This document shows, piece after piece, positions 1 to 13,300 of a stretch of DNA of 64,000 bases; the stretch's first letter is position 1, and each line of letters begins with the position of its first letter. Under the pieces are notes generated by a model that had not been told where the DNA came from, did no database searches, and saw only the letters and a program-made list of their open reading frames with translations. The DNA comes from Symbiodinium kawagutii. Lineage: Eukaryota; Sar; Dinophyceae; Suessiales; Symbiodiniaceae. The stretch is taken from NCBI GenBank assembly GCA_009767595.1, contig VSDK01028556.1, positions 80,050 through 144,049 on the forward strand, in the 5' to 3' direction. The translations under genes and the position numbers were made by a program.

Positions 1-990
1 CTCAAAATGATTTTCTGTTATTCTGCAGCGTGGGTCCGTCCTTTTCTTGGTCTGTCTCGATTCCGTGATTATCGGATTCCTTTCCGGGGCTTGTGACACG
101 CCATGTTGATGTTAAGCACCATGTGCAACATATTTCCCAGCGGGTTTCCTGAAATATAGCGATCATTCATTTCCAGATCAATTTGCCAAAGGTTAATGGT
201 CACAGCCCCATATGGTTTTACCTAGGGGTAGCTACTTGTGGTTGTTTTGGCTAGCTTGTTGAATGGCGAACCTCTACCAACCGAACATCAGTATTCACCA
301 TGACTACCCATCATCAGCCAAAATGGCTCAACAAACTCATCGCCATTATGAAGCATAGCTAAATGGCCCAACCAACCTACAATCAGACTAGTCGCCACCC
401 TTTGTAGCTGATTTCCTGCAGGGTTACCTTCAAAACACCATGATGTCCCTATAAGCCAGATTAGTTGGAATTAGTAACCATGGATTGCCTATCAAAGAGT
501 TTGCCATTGCTGGTTTATAAATCCTATGAATCCAAAAAACAGTGCAGGGAAATCCATTGTTTCCAAATTGAATTTGAGGATTTCCCTACCACTATGAATA
601 ATGAGCCACGCTAGTAGAGGGGCTCACCATGGCTTGGGTTGATTCACCTCTTACCGTAGAGAGTAACCATTAACTGGCGGTGAATAAACCCAAACCATGG
701 TGAGTTTGCCGAAGAGTCACCATTCGAAATGGCTACCGTGGCACCCAAAGTGTAACCCAATTCACTCTGTATTTGGTTCCTTTGCTCAACTAGGTAACTC
801 TCTGTAACCAATCAATGGGCCAATTGCTCACTTGCCATAGAGAATTGCCATGGAAATGCCAGGGTCAGGGTCTCAAATGTTTACTTTGTCAACTTTGTCA
901 TATTGTGTATGTGCCAAAGTGTGCCAAATTACCCAATGGGCCCCACCCAGAAATTATCATCCTACAAAGAGAAACCGTTGGTTGACTGGG

Positions 991-1090
991 GTTTCTCAAA
1001 ATAGGGGTGCCCCCAAAATGGCTGGTTTCCAAACATAAATGGTGAATGACTTGGATGATTTAGGAGGAACCCCAAACTGGCTTGAGAAAC
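991..1090. mobile_element. MITE-like element, family A (GTTTCTCAA ends)
   Basis: Inverted ends GTTTCTCAAAATAGGGGTGC and TTGAGAAAC, with internal GGATGATTT. Same family as the copies at 18.14, 18.56, 20.15, 20.86, 20.98, 35.93, 38.81 and 54.01 kb. Confidence 0.65.
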
Positions 1091-1126
1091 CGCCATTGTC
1101 ATCAGCCACCAATTGTTTTGCAAAGC

Positions 1127-1232
1127 GGGCCCCCAACCACTGAACTAAGTTGGTTTAGAACTCATCTAATTAGGGCGATTTCTACCAGTTACAGGAGCTA
1201 TATAACCCAACTTAGTTCAGCGGTTGGAGCCC
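1127..1232. mobile_element. MITE-like element, family G (GGGCCCCCAACCACTGAACT ends)
   Basis: About 106 bp with long imperfect inverted ends: GGGCCCCCAACCACTGAACT on the left, and AGTTCAGCGGTTGGAGCCC on the right. It lies about 70 bp inside the donor of the H-loop exon. A single end-like copy, GGTTGGGGGCCCACC, is at about 1,692. Confidence 0.65.
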
Positions 1233-1302
1233 ACCTTGCGGGGTCACCACCATGGCTTGGCACATCCCTGGGGCCCTGGGGCCCTGGTTCCCCGCCTTGC
1301 AC

Positions 1303-1362
1303 CGTGCTGAGGCGATGCGCAATGGCGAAGGACGTCCTCCCCTGCAACGCCTTCTCCAAGGC
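1303..1362 (-). CDS. ABCB exon, NBD2 H-loop
   Basis: GCGCAG/GCC then [20 protein letters not shown], donor ACG/GTGCAA. The H-loop His is present. It joins exactly to VVQQ of the exon 4.1 kb away. The remaining C-terminal exon is expected left of the window. Confidence 0.95.
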
Positions 1363-4300
1363 CTGCGCTGCCGAGAACCAGCGACCCTGGGATTCGAATG
1401 CGTGGTTGGGGTGTAATCCCTATAATTTGTAGTTAAATCTAATCCCAACCCAATTATTATAGTTAATTAGGTTATTATAATTGGTAGTTATTTCTAATCC
1501 TAATTCGTAATTGCTAGTTAAACTAGATTACAGCTGCTATTACAACTTGGACTAGATGAAAAACAATATCCCTTGATAGTTACTATTCGAATTACAACTG
1601 TTAATCTCGGACTAGATGAATAGTAATTAGGTTTAACAACTATAATTACTATTCATCTAATCCGAGATGAACTATAAACCACTTTGTACATGGTTGGGGG
1701 CCCACCTCGTAAGGTTCATGAAGGAATTTGAATATTTTCTTACCGGATTTATATGATTTTGAGGCCGTCTGAAGGCAAAGCCCGCTGGCTGCGATTTAGG
1801 ATGTAAGGGAATTCAAACTTATTTCATGGTATTGAAAAAGTAAAATGAAAGTGGTTTTGTGTGATTTAAAAGGAATTTGGAAAAAATACATGTGTAGGGC
1901 CATGATAGGGGCCTTCAGGTTTTTTGAGGAAGATTATAAGGCTAGTAAAGATTTTATGAAAGTCTTCATGGTAAATTTTCCAAAAAAATTAAAGGGATTT
2001 CATGAAATTTCTACCGGCTCAAATGGATTTTAGGATTTTTTTGGGCCAACAAAAGGGATTTTCGAGGGATAGTAGGAACTGGCCATGGGGCTTGTACAAC
2101 TTGGGATAACAATTTTATCTAGTGAACAGCATGGATGACATTACCCATGTCTGCTAGGTAGAATTCATTATACCATAAGCCTCTGTACTAGTTTTTGATA
2201 TCTTTTTCAGCCTCTAGTAAGGGCCCCGGGTCGACCCTCTCACCATATATCACCGTCAGTATAATTCTATGGAATTTTGCTAGCGAACCCAAACCCTGTC
2301 CTCAAACAGCTTGCAAAATCAGAAAATAATCCAGCACAAGTCGCTGGATATGCATTTGCATACTTTAAACAAGCTGGTACAATGAAAACACAAAATGCAT
2401 CAATATAAAAAATATATATATATATATACATAAATATCTATATACCCATAACCTGAGTTATTGCATGTATCGTCTTGATACTGGAAATGTGTATTTGTAC
2501 AATAAGACCTCCATGTGTAAATATCATGCGGCTGAAATGGTAGATGTATCTTTTCTGCGTGCTGCACCTATCTGGCGTTTGGTCTCATGCAGAGAAAAGC
2601 AGCGAACCCATGACGGTTGGAGACCATGAAAGTCTCTCTGTACAACGCTGCGCTCCGTCAGCTGAGTCGCAATGAAAGGCCTGAATTCCGCAGCAAGGTC
2701 ACCAGCTGTCTCAACATCCGCGCCGGCATAGACGTCCGCAATGCGGCTGTAGATGGAGTCAGCGAGGCTGCCATTCATGGCAGCAAGGTATATAGACCTT
2801 GCACCGCGCTGTGCGATACTGCCCACACTCATCCTTGCTCTGCAGGACCTCATGGCAACCTTCTCCATGAGCATAGCGGCCCATGTGGCCCCCGGGGTCC
2901 CCTATTTTGAAAAACACACTCATCCACTTCCATTCCAGTTCTAACTACTATTGTTTGAAAACAATAGCTGGCAGCTGGGTTTTTCAGCCGCGGGAAAAAA
3001 ACAAGTTGGGTCCGGCTCAAAAATCTGAAATGTGAGATGCGCATAATTGGCAGCATAACATTACTGTTCACCAGCCAGAAGTGATTGGTTGACTGACTTA
3101 GGAGTTGTTCAATTCGTTTTGAGCCAATGAAGGACCATGTCAGCTGCCAGCTATTATTGGGCTGCCATGCTGTGCCCTTCGGGTCGTCGCACCCTCTTGG
3201 ATTCCTTGCGCAACTGTCGGACCTCCTCCGCTGGGATCATCTCAGCCTGCCAAGGGTTGTTCCTCTTTTTCCAAGATCTACACAACTGCTGCGCCTGCGG
3301 ATCGCTAATCCACCAGTTCATGGCTCTTTGGGCCTTTGTCGGGCCTTGATGCGGAGATTTGGGCTGGGCTCGAGGTCCCCGCCAAGAAGAAACACACTCT
3401 CCAGGTCCAAGTCGATCTGTCCAAGTCGATCTGGTGATGGTGATGGTGTCCTTGGTGTCTGTGGCTGGCAAAATCCGTACGGTCCGAAGGGGCCAACTCT
3501 GCAGGGATTCATAGTCACCATGGCTTTGTTGGCAAAGTCATCTGGGTCAACTTCAACCGGTGGTGTTTGCGGCTGGCGGTCGCCGAATGGCCCAAATGGA
3601 CCAACCCTGGCCACAACAGCTCTGCTGGCGAAGTTATCTGAGGCACTTGCGAAACATGGTTCAGATCGATCCGTCTGACAAGCTGGGCTGGATGCACTCT
3701 GCAGGATGCCACTGCCACTTTTTGGCTAGGCTGACTTTCTTCAGCCTCTGGAATTGGCGCTGGAAGCTGCGTGCTGCTCAAGGCAGCGAAGCCTCTTGCT
3801 GGATGTGCCCCGAAACGCCTTGGAATTGAGGAGGGGTTGGGGTCGGAAGCCCTTCGTCAGCGTCCTCCAAGTCATCGAAATCGACCAGGTCTCGAATGCG
3901 AGATGGCTTTAATGACTTGGACATGGTGCTTTAATGACTTGGACAGTCTAATGCTTGAGCCAAAATGGCTACGGATATATATGTATATATGTATATTTTT
4001 TTTTAAAATATAAAAATATAAATATATATTTATATATATTTAAATATATATATATATAAATAAAAATAAATAGATTTATATATATATATATATAAATGAA
4101 TACCCATTACTTGAGTTATTGCATGTATCGTCTGGATACTGGAAATGTGTATTTGTACAATAAGACCTCCATGTATAAATATCATGCAGCTGAAATGGTA
4201 GATGTATAGAAATAAATATATATACATATATGTTTTTGTGTACAGTGTAAATGTTTGTGACATTTTGTGACTATTCGAAACTACCATGGATTATTTATAG

Positions 4301-7300
4301 GCATCATTTTGATATTGGCATACAAGTGCAAATCAATCATTGTCCACATATGTCATTGCAAATGCAAATGAACCTTCATTTACCTGGAAATGTTAATGTC
4401 TACTGAACGCTGTCTCTACTGTAGATTCAAGCATTGACACATTTCGCATGTCTGCACACATTTTTTCCCATCTAATCAGCTATCAATCAGCCAGAGCTGG
4501 TTGTGTCTATTTTATTGATGTGGCACTGGGTCAAATCTCTGTACCCGTGGTTCCCCCATCATTGACCAGTGTTTTCCCTATTGTTGTTGGGGAACTCATC
4601 CCCCATTATTGGCTGGTCAATGTTGATCCATAGCCATGTACTGAAATGGTGTAGGCTACACTAAGCATGAATATCTTTCACTGGCTTGGAGCAACGCCTG
4701 TGCACCAAGACCCTCAATGATGCAACCATGTTGTGGGTAGCTTGGCATACCCCGAACTCTTGGAGCACCTGGAGTTTTGCTGGAACATACGCTTACATGT
4801 GCCAAGGTACCCATAGAAATCTGGTTGGTGGTTGAACCACCCCAATTAAAATATATGTCAACCAGCCATGTGTTCATATTTTTTGCCAGGGCTTCCCACG
4901 GTTTGCTGTAGAACACATAATTGCTAGGGAAAATAAAAAATGTTTTGAAGCAACAACCAGAAATGGAGGTTTTGCAAGATGTTTCTGTGTTCAATAAGGT
5001 GGTTCGCCATAGCCAGTTGTTATTTACCATTTTTAGCAATAGTTAAATGGCTTAGTTATAAATCAATATATCAATATATTTATTTACCATTTTTAGCCAT
5101 AGCTAAATGGCTTAGTTATAATGGCTGGGAAATCTATCACCAAGTGAATTTACCAAAGCTATCCAAAGGTAGCTTTCAACGGTAGATCCAGCCCTTGGGA
5201 AAGCACTACATAGTTTCCCCCCAGCGGTTTCTGCCATACGCAGGGTAACAGCTGGATCTCCCACTTACCCATAGCGCTGTGATGTAGCCTCAGATTCACC
5301 AAACACATCTTTGAAAGTCATTGTGGCAGAAAGTCACCAGCTAATGCCGCCCATACATCAGCATCAATGAACCACTACTAACCGTCGTTCTTGCATTGTA
5401 ACCAGCCATTGACCATGGTTAATCATTGGATCCTCCCTTGTTGTGGACAACCGCTGGCGTCCCTCGCGCCTGTTGGACCACAGCTTCGCTTTGCGAATCG
5501 AGAGCACTGGTGGCCTTCCAGCGCTCGTTGCTGCTGGTTCCGTACGATGTCTCCCAAGATTGGAAATCATATCCTCCCGGTGATCTAACATTTCGCTGGC
5601 TGGAAAATCCACCAGTGAAATCGCTGATTTCCCGGGTTTCCCCAGAAAAATCGTGATTTTCCATTGTTATGTTAGATCACTGGAGCGTATATCTAATTGC
5701 CATGTCTTTTGATTGGTTGTAGCTCGATGTGGGGCCCCCCACGGCATGACTCTGGTCCATGGTGGCATGACTTAGATTGTTAGGTGGAATGGTATTATTG
5801 ATGGCGGGCTTATGCACCTTAACTATTTCAACCATTGGATGTACATCATCGCTATATTTCACAGTTGTCCATCAACCACTACTTACCCATTACCCGACCA
5901 TCATTTTCCAATGTTGCTAATCGTCCGACCATTTGGATAGGGCACTCCCAATCGCTCCGAATTGCTCCCCCATTAGAAGGGTATAGGGATACCCGGAAGG
6001 GCTGCTAGCAGTTCCTTTTCAACCAACCGCCAGCATCATCAACCATCAGAATCATCATATTCATTAAGCCAATCATCATTTTCCCATGATGCTAATCATC
6101 ATCTGCATTCCTCAGCCATCCTGGCACTATTGCTATAACCTTCATTGACCATCACTATCATTAAGCATCATTACAACCATCAGTTTCAAATGTTGCGAGC
6201 CATCATCAAAAGCAGTGAAATGTCATTAACCATCACTAACCATCATCAACATTCACTAACCATCACCATCATTTTCCAATGTTGCTATCCAGCATGTGCT
6301 AACCATCACTAAGCATCACCAAGCACCAGCATCCCAGGCACCAGCATCCCCAAGAATCCCTGCCACGGGCCTCGTCCAACAGGAGGACCTTTGGATCGCG
6401 CAGCAGGGCCCGACAAATGGCCACGCGCTGCTTCTGACCCCCCGACAAGCGACCGCCACGAGGACCCACCTGGCCACGTGCGTGGCGTGGGCACGTGAAC
6501 CGCGTGGGCACCGTGGGATGATGATGGATGGATGGTGAACTATGGAGAAATTGATGGTTGAACGCTTGACCTCTGGGGAACTATGGGGAACTATGGGGAA
6601 CTATGGTTGAACTACTGGGAATTGATGGTTGACTGATGCCCAATTTATGGTGAACAGACTGGGGAAAATGATGCGCAAGATTGGTTAATTGATGTTTGAT
6701 TCATGGTTGAAGAAAAGGTATTGGTGATAGTGAGCGATAAAGGAAAACAGTCTGAATCGTTGATAGTGATTGGCAATTCGAAAATGATGGTTAGTGATGG
6801 GTGCTTAATGGTTGATTCATGGTTAACGCTCAAGCACCGAATAACCGATGACCAACAGTTATTGATCATACGATATAGTGGAAGTTTGTCACAAACAAAT
6901 GGATGGCTAACGATGGCTGACTGATTGATCGATTCATTGATTGATTGACCATGCACATCTATTGCTACTGGGTACACTGGTTTAGAGTTTAGAGTGGCGA
7001 CATTAAGCAGCAATTGAGAATGTGCTGGTAAATATGTGATTGATCAAGGATTGCCGCCGGGCATTGCAACCAACGAGAGGAATAATCGCTTGAACCGTGG
7101 TGATATGAAACAACGAAGAGGCACCTAATGGTTAGTGATGGTTCGTTGATGGTTGTTTTTCAGTAATGGTGAATAGATAGCAAGGAAGCACTCACAATGG
7201 CTCCTGAATGTTCAAAATGGTTAGTAAGACCAAGGGCATGAAAGGTTAATGGCACTACGAGTTGTTGATGTTTTATTCATAGATCAACTGCTGAGCATGG

Positions 7301-10300
7301 TTAGTAAATACTTGGATGATCATCCCATTTTAGCAACTGGCTAGTAACCATGGTTGTATCCTATTTATTAAGGGTATAACCCACTTAGGGTAGTTACTAA
7401 CCAAGGTTACTAAGTGGGATGATCATCCAAGTAGGCTTCACATGATCATGAGAAAACAGCTTCGTCAACTCATCGCATCTCCCGGACCTCAATCCCTGGC
7501 GGCCTCGGTGTTCAATCCTTGGTTGCCGTCCTTGTACAGGAAGCCTCCCGGTTGCGATCCGCGACCATCCACGGCTTCAAAGGTCGTCATGATGATTCAT
7601 GGCGATTGGTCGAGGTTAGCCATAGTTAAGCTGAGAAACAAGCTGGATGATGCAAGGTGACGGGCAAACAGCTTGGCAACTCCTAACAAATCCGCAACCT
7701 TGCCTTCAACTTAGATTAGCGCATCATCACCAGCAACAACAGGTTATGCAGCCACTGGCATTTTGATATTCATGTCGGGCCTTGAAAATTGAAATGATGC
7801 ATAGCTAAAGCAAACCCCCCAAAAAAAACAAACTATCGGCTGTGGATTTGGAAGCAAGCATCGACCAACAACAGCCCGGACATAAACTATGAACTATTAA
7901 TATCAACGTCCGTAATCAACATGTTACTGATCAAAAAATGCACAATTGCGATCAAGAATCATGCCTCAAGAAAGTAACAGCTACCCCACTAAAACTGAAG
8001 ACTGCTTTGCCAGAGCTATCCGACAGATGGCACGTTCTCTGGAACCACTGGCTGCTAGCGATAAGTTGCTTCACATCCACCGTCCGGCCAAGCAATTCAG
8101 TGGCAACAAAATGCAACAAGCAACTGCCATTGCCAGCCTAAGTTGCACATCTCCTCACATTTTTTGATGTAGTCCTCTGAAATTTCTTCTCCCTGCGGCT
8201 GGCCATCTGTGCTACTCATCCGTGCATGTTTCTGCATTCTTCGAATTCTCACTTCAGACAACCGGAAAACTACAGTACCCAAGCACCAAACAACCCCTCA
8301 TGATGCAAATTTGTTGTGATTACGATAACTCCTTGCACTCAGAATAAAAACTATCCTGGTGTCCCTCTTACAATTCCCATTCCGAAAGGGTGCAAAACAT
8401 GGAGAAACAGAATTTCTGGCATCCAGTCAATGGCCGGCATTCCAAACTCAGACCTGGTGACCATTCCTCACCTGGGCACATGGGGTCATACTACGCAAGC
8501 AATGGCTGAAGCTTGTCAATCTCGCTTGATATGTCTGCCAGTGTGGTCTTGCATACCATTCACTGGTTCGAAGTGTAAACCCGATTTGGCGATGACAATA
8601 CCAAGGTAACGACCCCAAGGGCGAAAACACGCGACCTCAAACAATCGCAAACGCTCTCAAACAATCTCAACGACAGCAACAGGAGCAGCGAATGACAGCA
8701 ACAGCTTCAACAAAATATGGAAAACTGGGTGCAACCCGCTCTAATTCAGTTCATGATTTGCAAAGGTTCCCTCAGCGACCGGAAAAGTATGCCACATGTG
8801 CCCTCTCTATCTCTGCGATCGGCACACGTCCACTAATGGGCTTTGCTTGGTTACATGTTTGCAAACTGCAATGGGTGCTGGCTAGGTGCAAGGCCAAAAT
8901 TGGCATGATGGGATTCCCTCAGGCTTCTTGGATGTGCATTCCTCGTTGTAACCTACCCACCTTATACGGTGCCCTTATTGACCTTGTAGGGACCTTGGAA
9001 GTTTCAGCCGTGGAATCATTCAAGGGCCTCATCATGACCATAGAGGACGTTCTCTCGCACGGTGCTGTTGAACAGAACCGGCTCTTGACCCACGAAACCG
9101 ATCCTTAGCCACAAAGGGATGCCCCCCAGGTAGTAAACTTTAGTTGTGATGAGGGCCGGGGTAATTGCCAGTTCGCTTAACTATAGTAGAATGCAAGGCT
9201 GGTTGGGAAGCACCTCTTTGCGGGCATTTTCCTTTGGTCGGGGGCAACGTATAGGTGAATAGCCTTCAGGAAATCCAACGGAGACTCCGATATTCCAATT
9301 TTGCATGCAACAAAAAATTAAATCTCCCTCGCAGAGAGCATGCAACTGTCCTACCATAAGAAAGGACACTTCCCATTGAAATCTTATGGTGCTCAGTGGG
9401 AAAATCAACTTTGAGCCCCCACTGGCACATAACCATGGCCAAGTCCAGTGGCGACTACTCTCCAACAAATCTGTTGCAAAGAATCTAGACATGGCAAATT
9501 CGCTCTGGACAATGCTGAATACGTGCACCAGAATTTGTTTTCCCCCCTATGGGCAGCGATCATGTTTGACACTTGCTAGTACGTCATATCCAATTATGTG
9601 TTTTGTTGGGGCGCTGTCAAATTGCATTGATGTTCTAGCGACTGAAAGACTATCTGATTTATGTTGGCACTTGGCAGCTGCTCATCTCCAACCTGAGATA
9701 GCAACTTGCAAAAATGAAGCTGGACGATGCTAGGGGTAGGTAGATTGGTTGGTTGATCGAATTACCCAAAGAGAAAGAATTACTAGGTTGATGAAAAACT
9801 ATAGATACATAGATTGAAACAGCCGCAACAAACTACAGCAATTGGATGCAATTGGGAGATCCATATGAGTCAAGGACCACCAGTTTAACCATAATAGCTC
9901 ATGTTTTCCAACCTATTCGACTGAATTACCCAAGGCCAATTGCAACTGAGACTCTGCTTGCGCCACCATCGGATGTTGAGAGATGCCAAGGGTCGTCGCT
10001 GAGCTCCGATGTAGACGTGTCCCTCCTGTGGATGGTGGAGACCATGGGAGATAACAGCAATTGTTAAGGGCAATGGTGGGGTTATATGGTGGCTCATGAT
10101 GATTTTCTGAATGTGGGTGATGGTTGATGATAGTTGGCCATAGTTCATGTTGCTTGATGATGGTTGATGCTAGTTGGCAAATCGGGAATTGGTTGATGAC
10201 GCTTTTGAGAACAGAGATTCGGGGACAATGGTCCCAGCAATTGTTGCCCAATGGCTGGCTACTGTCCAGCTATAAGTTGGTTAGGACTTGCCATGTCATG

Positions 10301-13300
10301 TAACCAGCTTGTCATACCATACCTTCCCATAGCCGATAGTGACCATACCATAACGAACTAGTCTGACTTAAAAATCTCTACAATAACTGATAGTGACCCT
10401 AGTGATCCCTTGTGAACTAGCATCAACTAACCTAACTGAACATACTTAATGAAATCAACTAGCATGAGCCGAGCCAACCAACCAAACTTAGTAAAATCCT
10501 TGGGAGGTCAACCGGACTTGCTGAAAACCTTGGGAGGCCTACCGCCACTGGCGCTTCCCCCATGGCTTCATGGCTTTGGAGTAACCCCCCGTGGGCATCC
10601 TACTTGCTGAAACCTTGGGGGGCCCCCCCGCCACTGGCGCTTCCCCCATGGCTTCATGGCTTGGAAGTAACCCCCAGTGGCCATCTACGTGTCCTGTGGA
10701 TCGTAGAAGCGCTGCAACAAGCACATGACCTCAACGGGATCTGCAGTAAGTTAACAAGGCATCCGTAGCAATGGCTTAGTGCTTGGAACTAATCATTGGG
10801 AAGGCTTAGTCAACCAGGCAGGCTTAGCAATACTTCATTGACAAGGGATGGCTTAACAAAGCAGAATACTTGGAAGTTAACAAGGCAGGCTCTGTACTTG
10901 GAAGGAAACAAGAGGCACCCGGGCAGGCTTAGCAATGGCTCATCCAGACTTATTCACTTTGCGGTAAGGACAGCAGTATACCAAGTATGTCATGCCCAAA
11001 TGGATGAATGCACACCCAGCGATCCAACCTTGCTACATGTGAAGCTGCAAAGCTAGATGTGAAGTAATGTGAAGGTATACATATGATCCACACCTCTATG
11101 TTAACAAAACACCTATATTTCAACGGAATTATGAACCATGTATGGAGTATCAACACGCTGAAGGACTCCACATGGGAGAAAAGACACCTGCATTTGTGGA
11201 TTATTGACATCCATCTCTTATCAGTTGGTTGGTGAATTGTGGAAGCCCTAGACTTCAATTTAGCCCAATGGTGCTTTCAAGTGGCGGGTGTCCACTATAC
11301 ATGTTCATCTGTTCTTTTCTCTACGCTGAGTCCCATGCCTGAGCTACAAAAACATTTCAAGCTGGAGCGATGAATCTTTCATTTGATCTCAGCTTCCTGT
11401 CTCTCAAATCAGCCGAATGCCGCATGAATGGGCAAAGATCCCAATTTCTCAAACTCACAAATCACAAACCATCAATACTGGATTCAAGGATTGCTTCCTA
11501 CTCTTGGACGAAACAAAGATCATAGCATCTAGTTTGTTGGAAGCTTTGTCAACACCAAAAAACAGCAACAATGTGCAGCCACGTTCAAATTACCAACCGA
11601 AAACAGTACTGAAATCAGAATGGAATAGCTAGGCTACGCCTAAACAACAACAAAAAGAACATCATCAACTATCAAACTAACAATCATATGAATCACACTC
11701 TCTCAAATAAGGGTTTGCTGTTGGATGATCAATTTCCGCAACGAAGGGATGCCCGTACCTTGGCAGCAATTTGTACTCACCAAACGCTGACCATTCCCAA
11801 CCATTCCTGGACTAACCAGAATACTTAATCGGGATTATGCCCAACCATTCTTCTCCAATTCTGAACAGCAGGTAGTCATTCTCAACTGATGATTTACCAT
11901 GATTCACCAAAAAACCAACTATCAAGCATCCAACCTGGGCTAACGACTCATCCACCCCATCAACCAGGGAACCAACCATTCATCAACCAACAATCCAACC
12001 CATCCAACCACCGCGGTGGAGCCCGGGCACCGTGCTCTTGCCGCCCCCAGAAGGACCCACGAGGCCCACGGACGTGCCACTGGCGATGCGGAAGTTGATG
12101 CCTTTCAGCACCTGCACGGCTGGCCTGGCCGGGCGGTAGCTGCCCTTGGGAGCTTTTTCCATCGCCGTCCCTGAGGTTCAGCTGGGCTGAGGGCCACTGG
12201 TTATAGAGTTGTTAATACCCATGTTTATGAAGGTCAAAATTCAGTGCTTTAACTGAGTGCTACTGAAATTGTTGGTAATCTGCATCTGCAGGTCATGAAA
12301 TCCCAGTTTAGCTGATGCGATCAGTCTAAGATGACTGACGAACTGACCACTTTTTTGGGGGGATGATGTGAGGTTATCGGCAAGGTTCGGGGAGGTCATA
12401 GGTTTGACCCGCTTTCTCTTAACCTTTTTTGGGACAATATACTGACTATCAATGACTGTATTGGGCCCAAATTTGTTTAGAGCTTGGATTCCCAAAGACA
12501 CGGCTTTTGAGGCTGGTGGAAGTTTGAGCATGAAACAACGCCACTTGACACACTTTGATACTCAACTAATTAATTGGAACATAGATGAGATCAAAACCCC
12601 ACAACATCAAGGATATAGTTCATCCCTCTGCATCTGTATACAACTTTGGGAAGTATGTTTGCTGGAAGGGAACCCCTGCAATTTTGCGAACTGCCTGGCA
12701 TTATTGTCATTCGCTCCCTGACATACCAAGCCGAATCCGACATGACTGCATGCACACACGTCCCATTTCTGATCTTGCTCGCCTGAAAGGATAGAAGAAC
12801 TTCACATCTACAAATTCAATGGTTCCTGCATCCAACCTTTGCTGCCAACAAATGCCATCAGCCGGCAATTGGTCAGGCAATGAAACGAGACACACCGATG
12901 GCCTCCTTGATTAAAGGCATGACCGAAAACCTCTGGCAATCTGACATGGCAGTTGAAAATACTTGTAGGTTGTTTACTTGCTCGAAATTGCACATTGATT
13001 TGCAAAACAGCGATGCTGAAAGATCGTGAAGGGGTATCAGGTCGATGATTTCCAACGCACCTGACCTCAACCTGTCAAGGTGCATTTTGGACACCCAAAA
13101 ACTGCGAGGGGCTTGGTGTAAAACCACATCCTTGTCTCAGCTGAGCTATGGCCCAAGAAGCTGCCCCTTGCGTTTGCTCGGCTGATGTGCTCTGATATTT
13201 ATCCGCGGATGGAAAATCAGGGCCACCCGTACGCAACTGGCGCTCAAACATTGCAATCATTATCGTACCATCATCCACAACAGCATGCGTACCATCAACC

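Noticed and set aside
4690-4760. [14 protein letters not shown] on the minus strand as the ABCB C-terminus
   Set aside because: The D-loop and H-loop exons join directly in phase (5,470 to 1,362), so no exon is needed here, and the order would be wrong for a C-terminal exon.
8540-8620. [16 protein letters not shown] on the minus strand as the Q-loop exon
   Set aside because: LGIV fits the start of the motif, but the Q-E-P part is absent and splice sites are poor.
8692-9108. Plus-strand frame of 138 codons
   Set aside because: No recognisable domain and no coding-like composition; it lies in an ABCB intron on the opposite strand. Kept only as a remote possibility.
9210-9310. [13 protein letters not shown] on the minus strand as the NBD2 Q-loop exon
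   Set aside because: It resembles K-I-G-x-S-x-x-P but lacks the glutamine and a usable AG acceptor.
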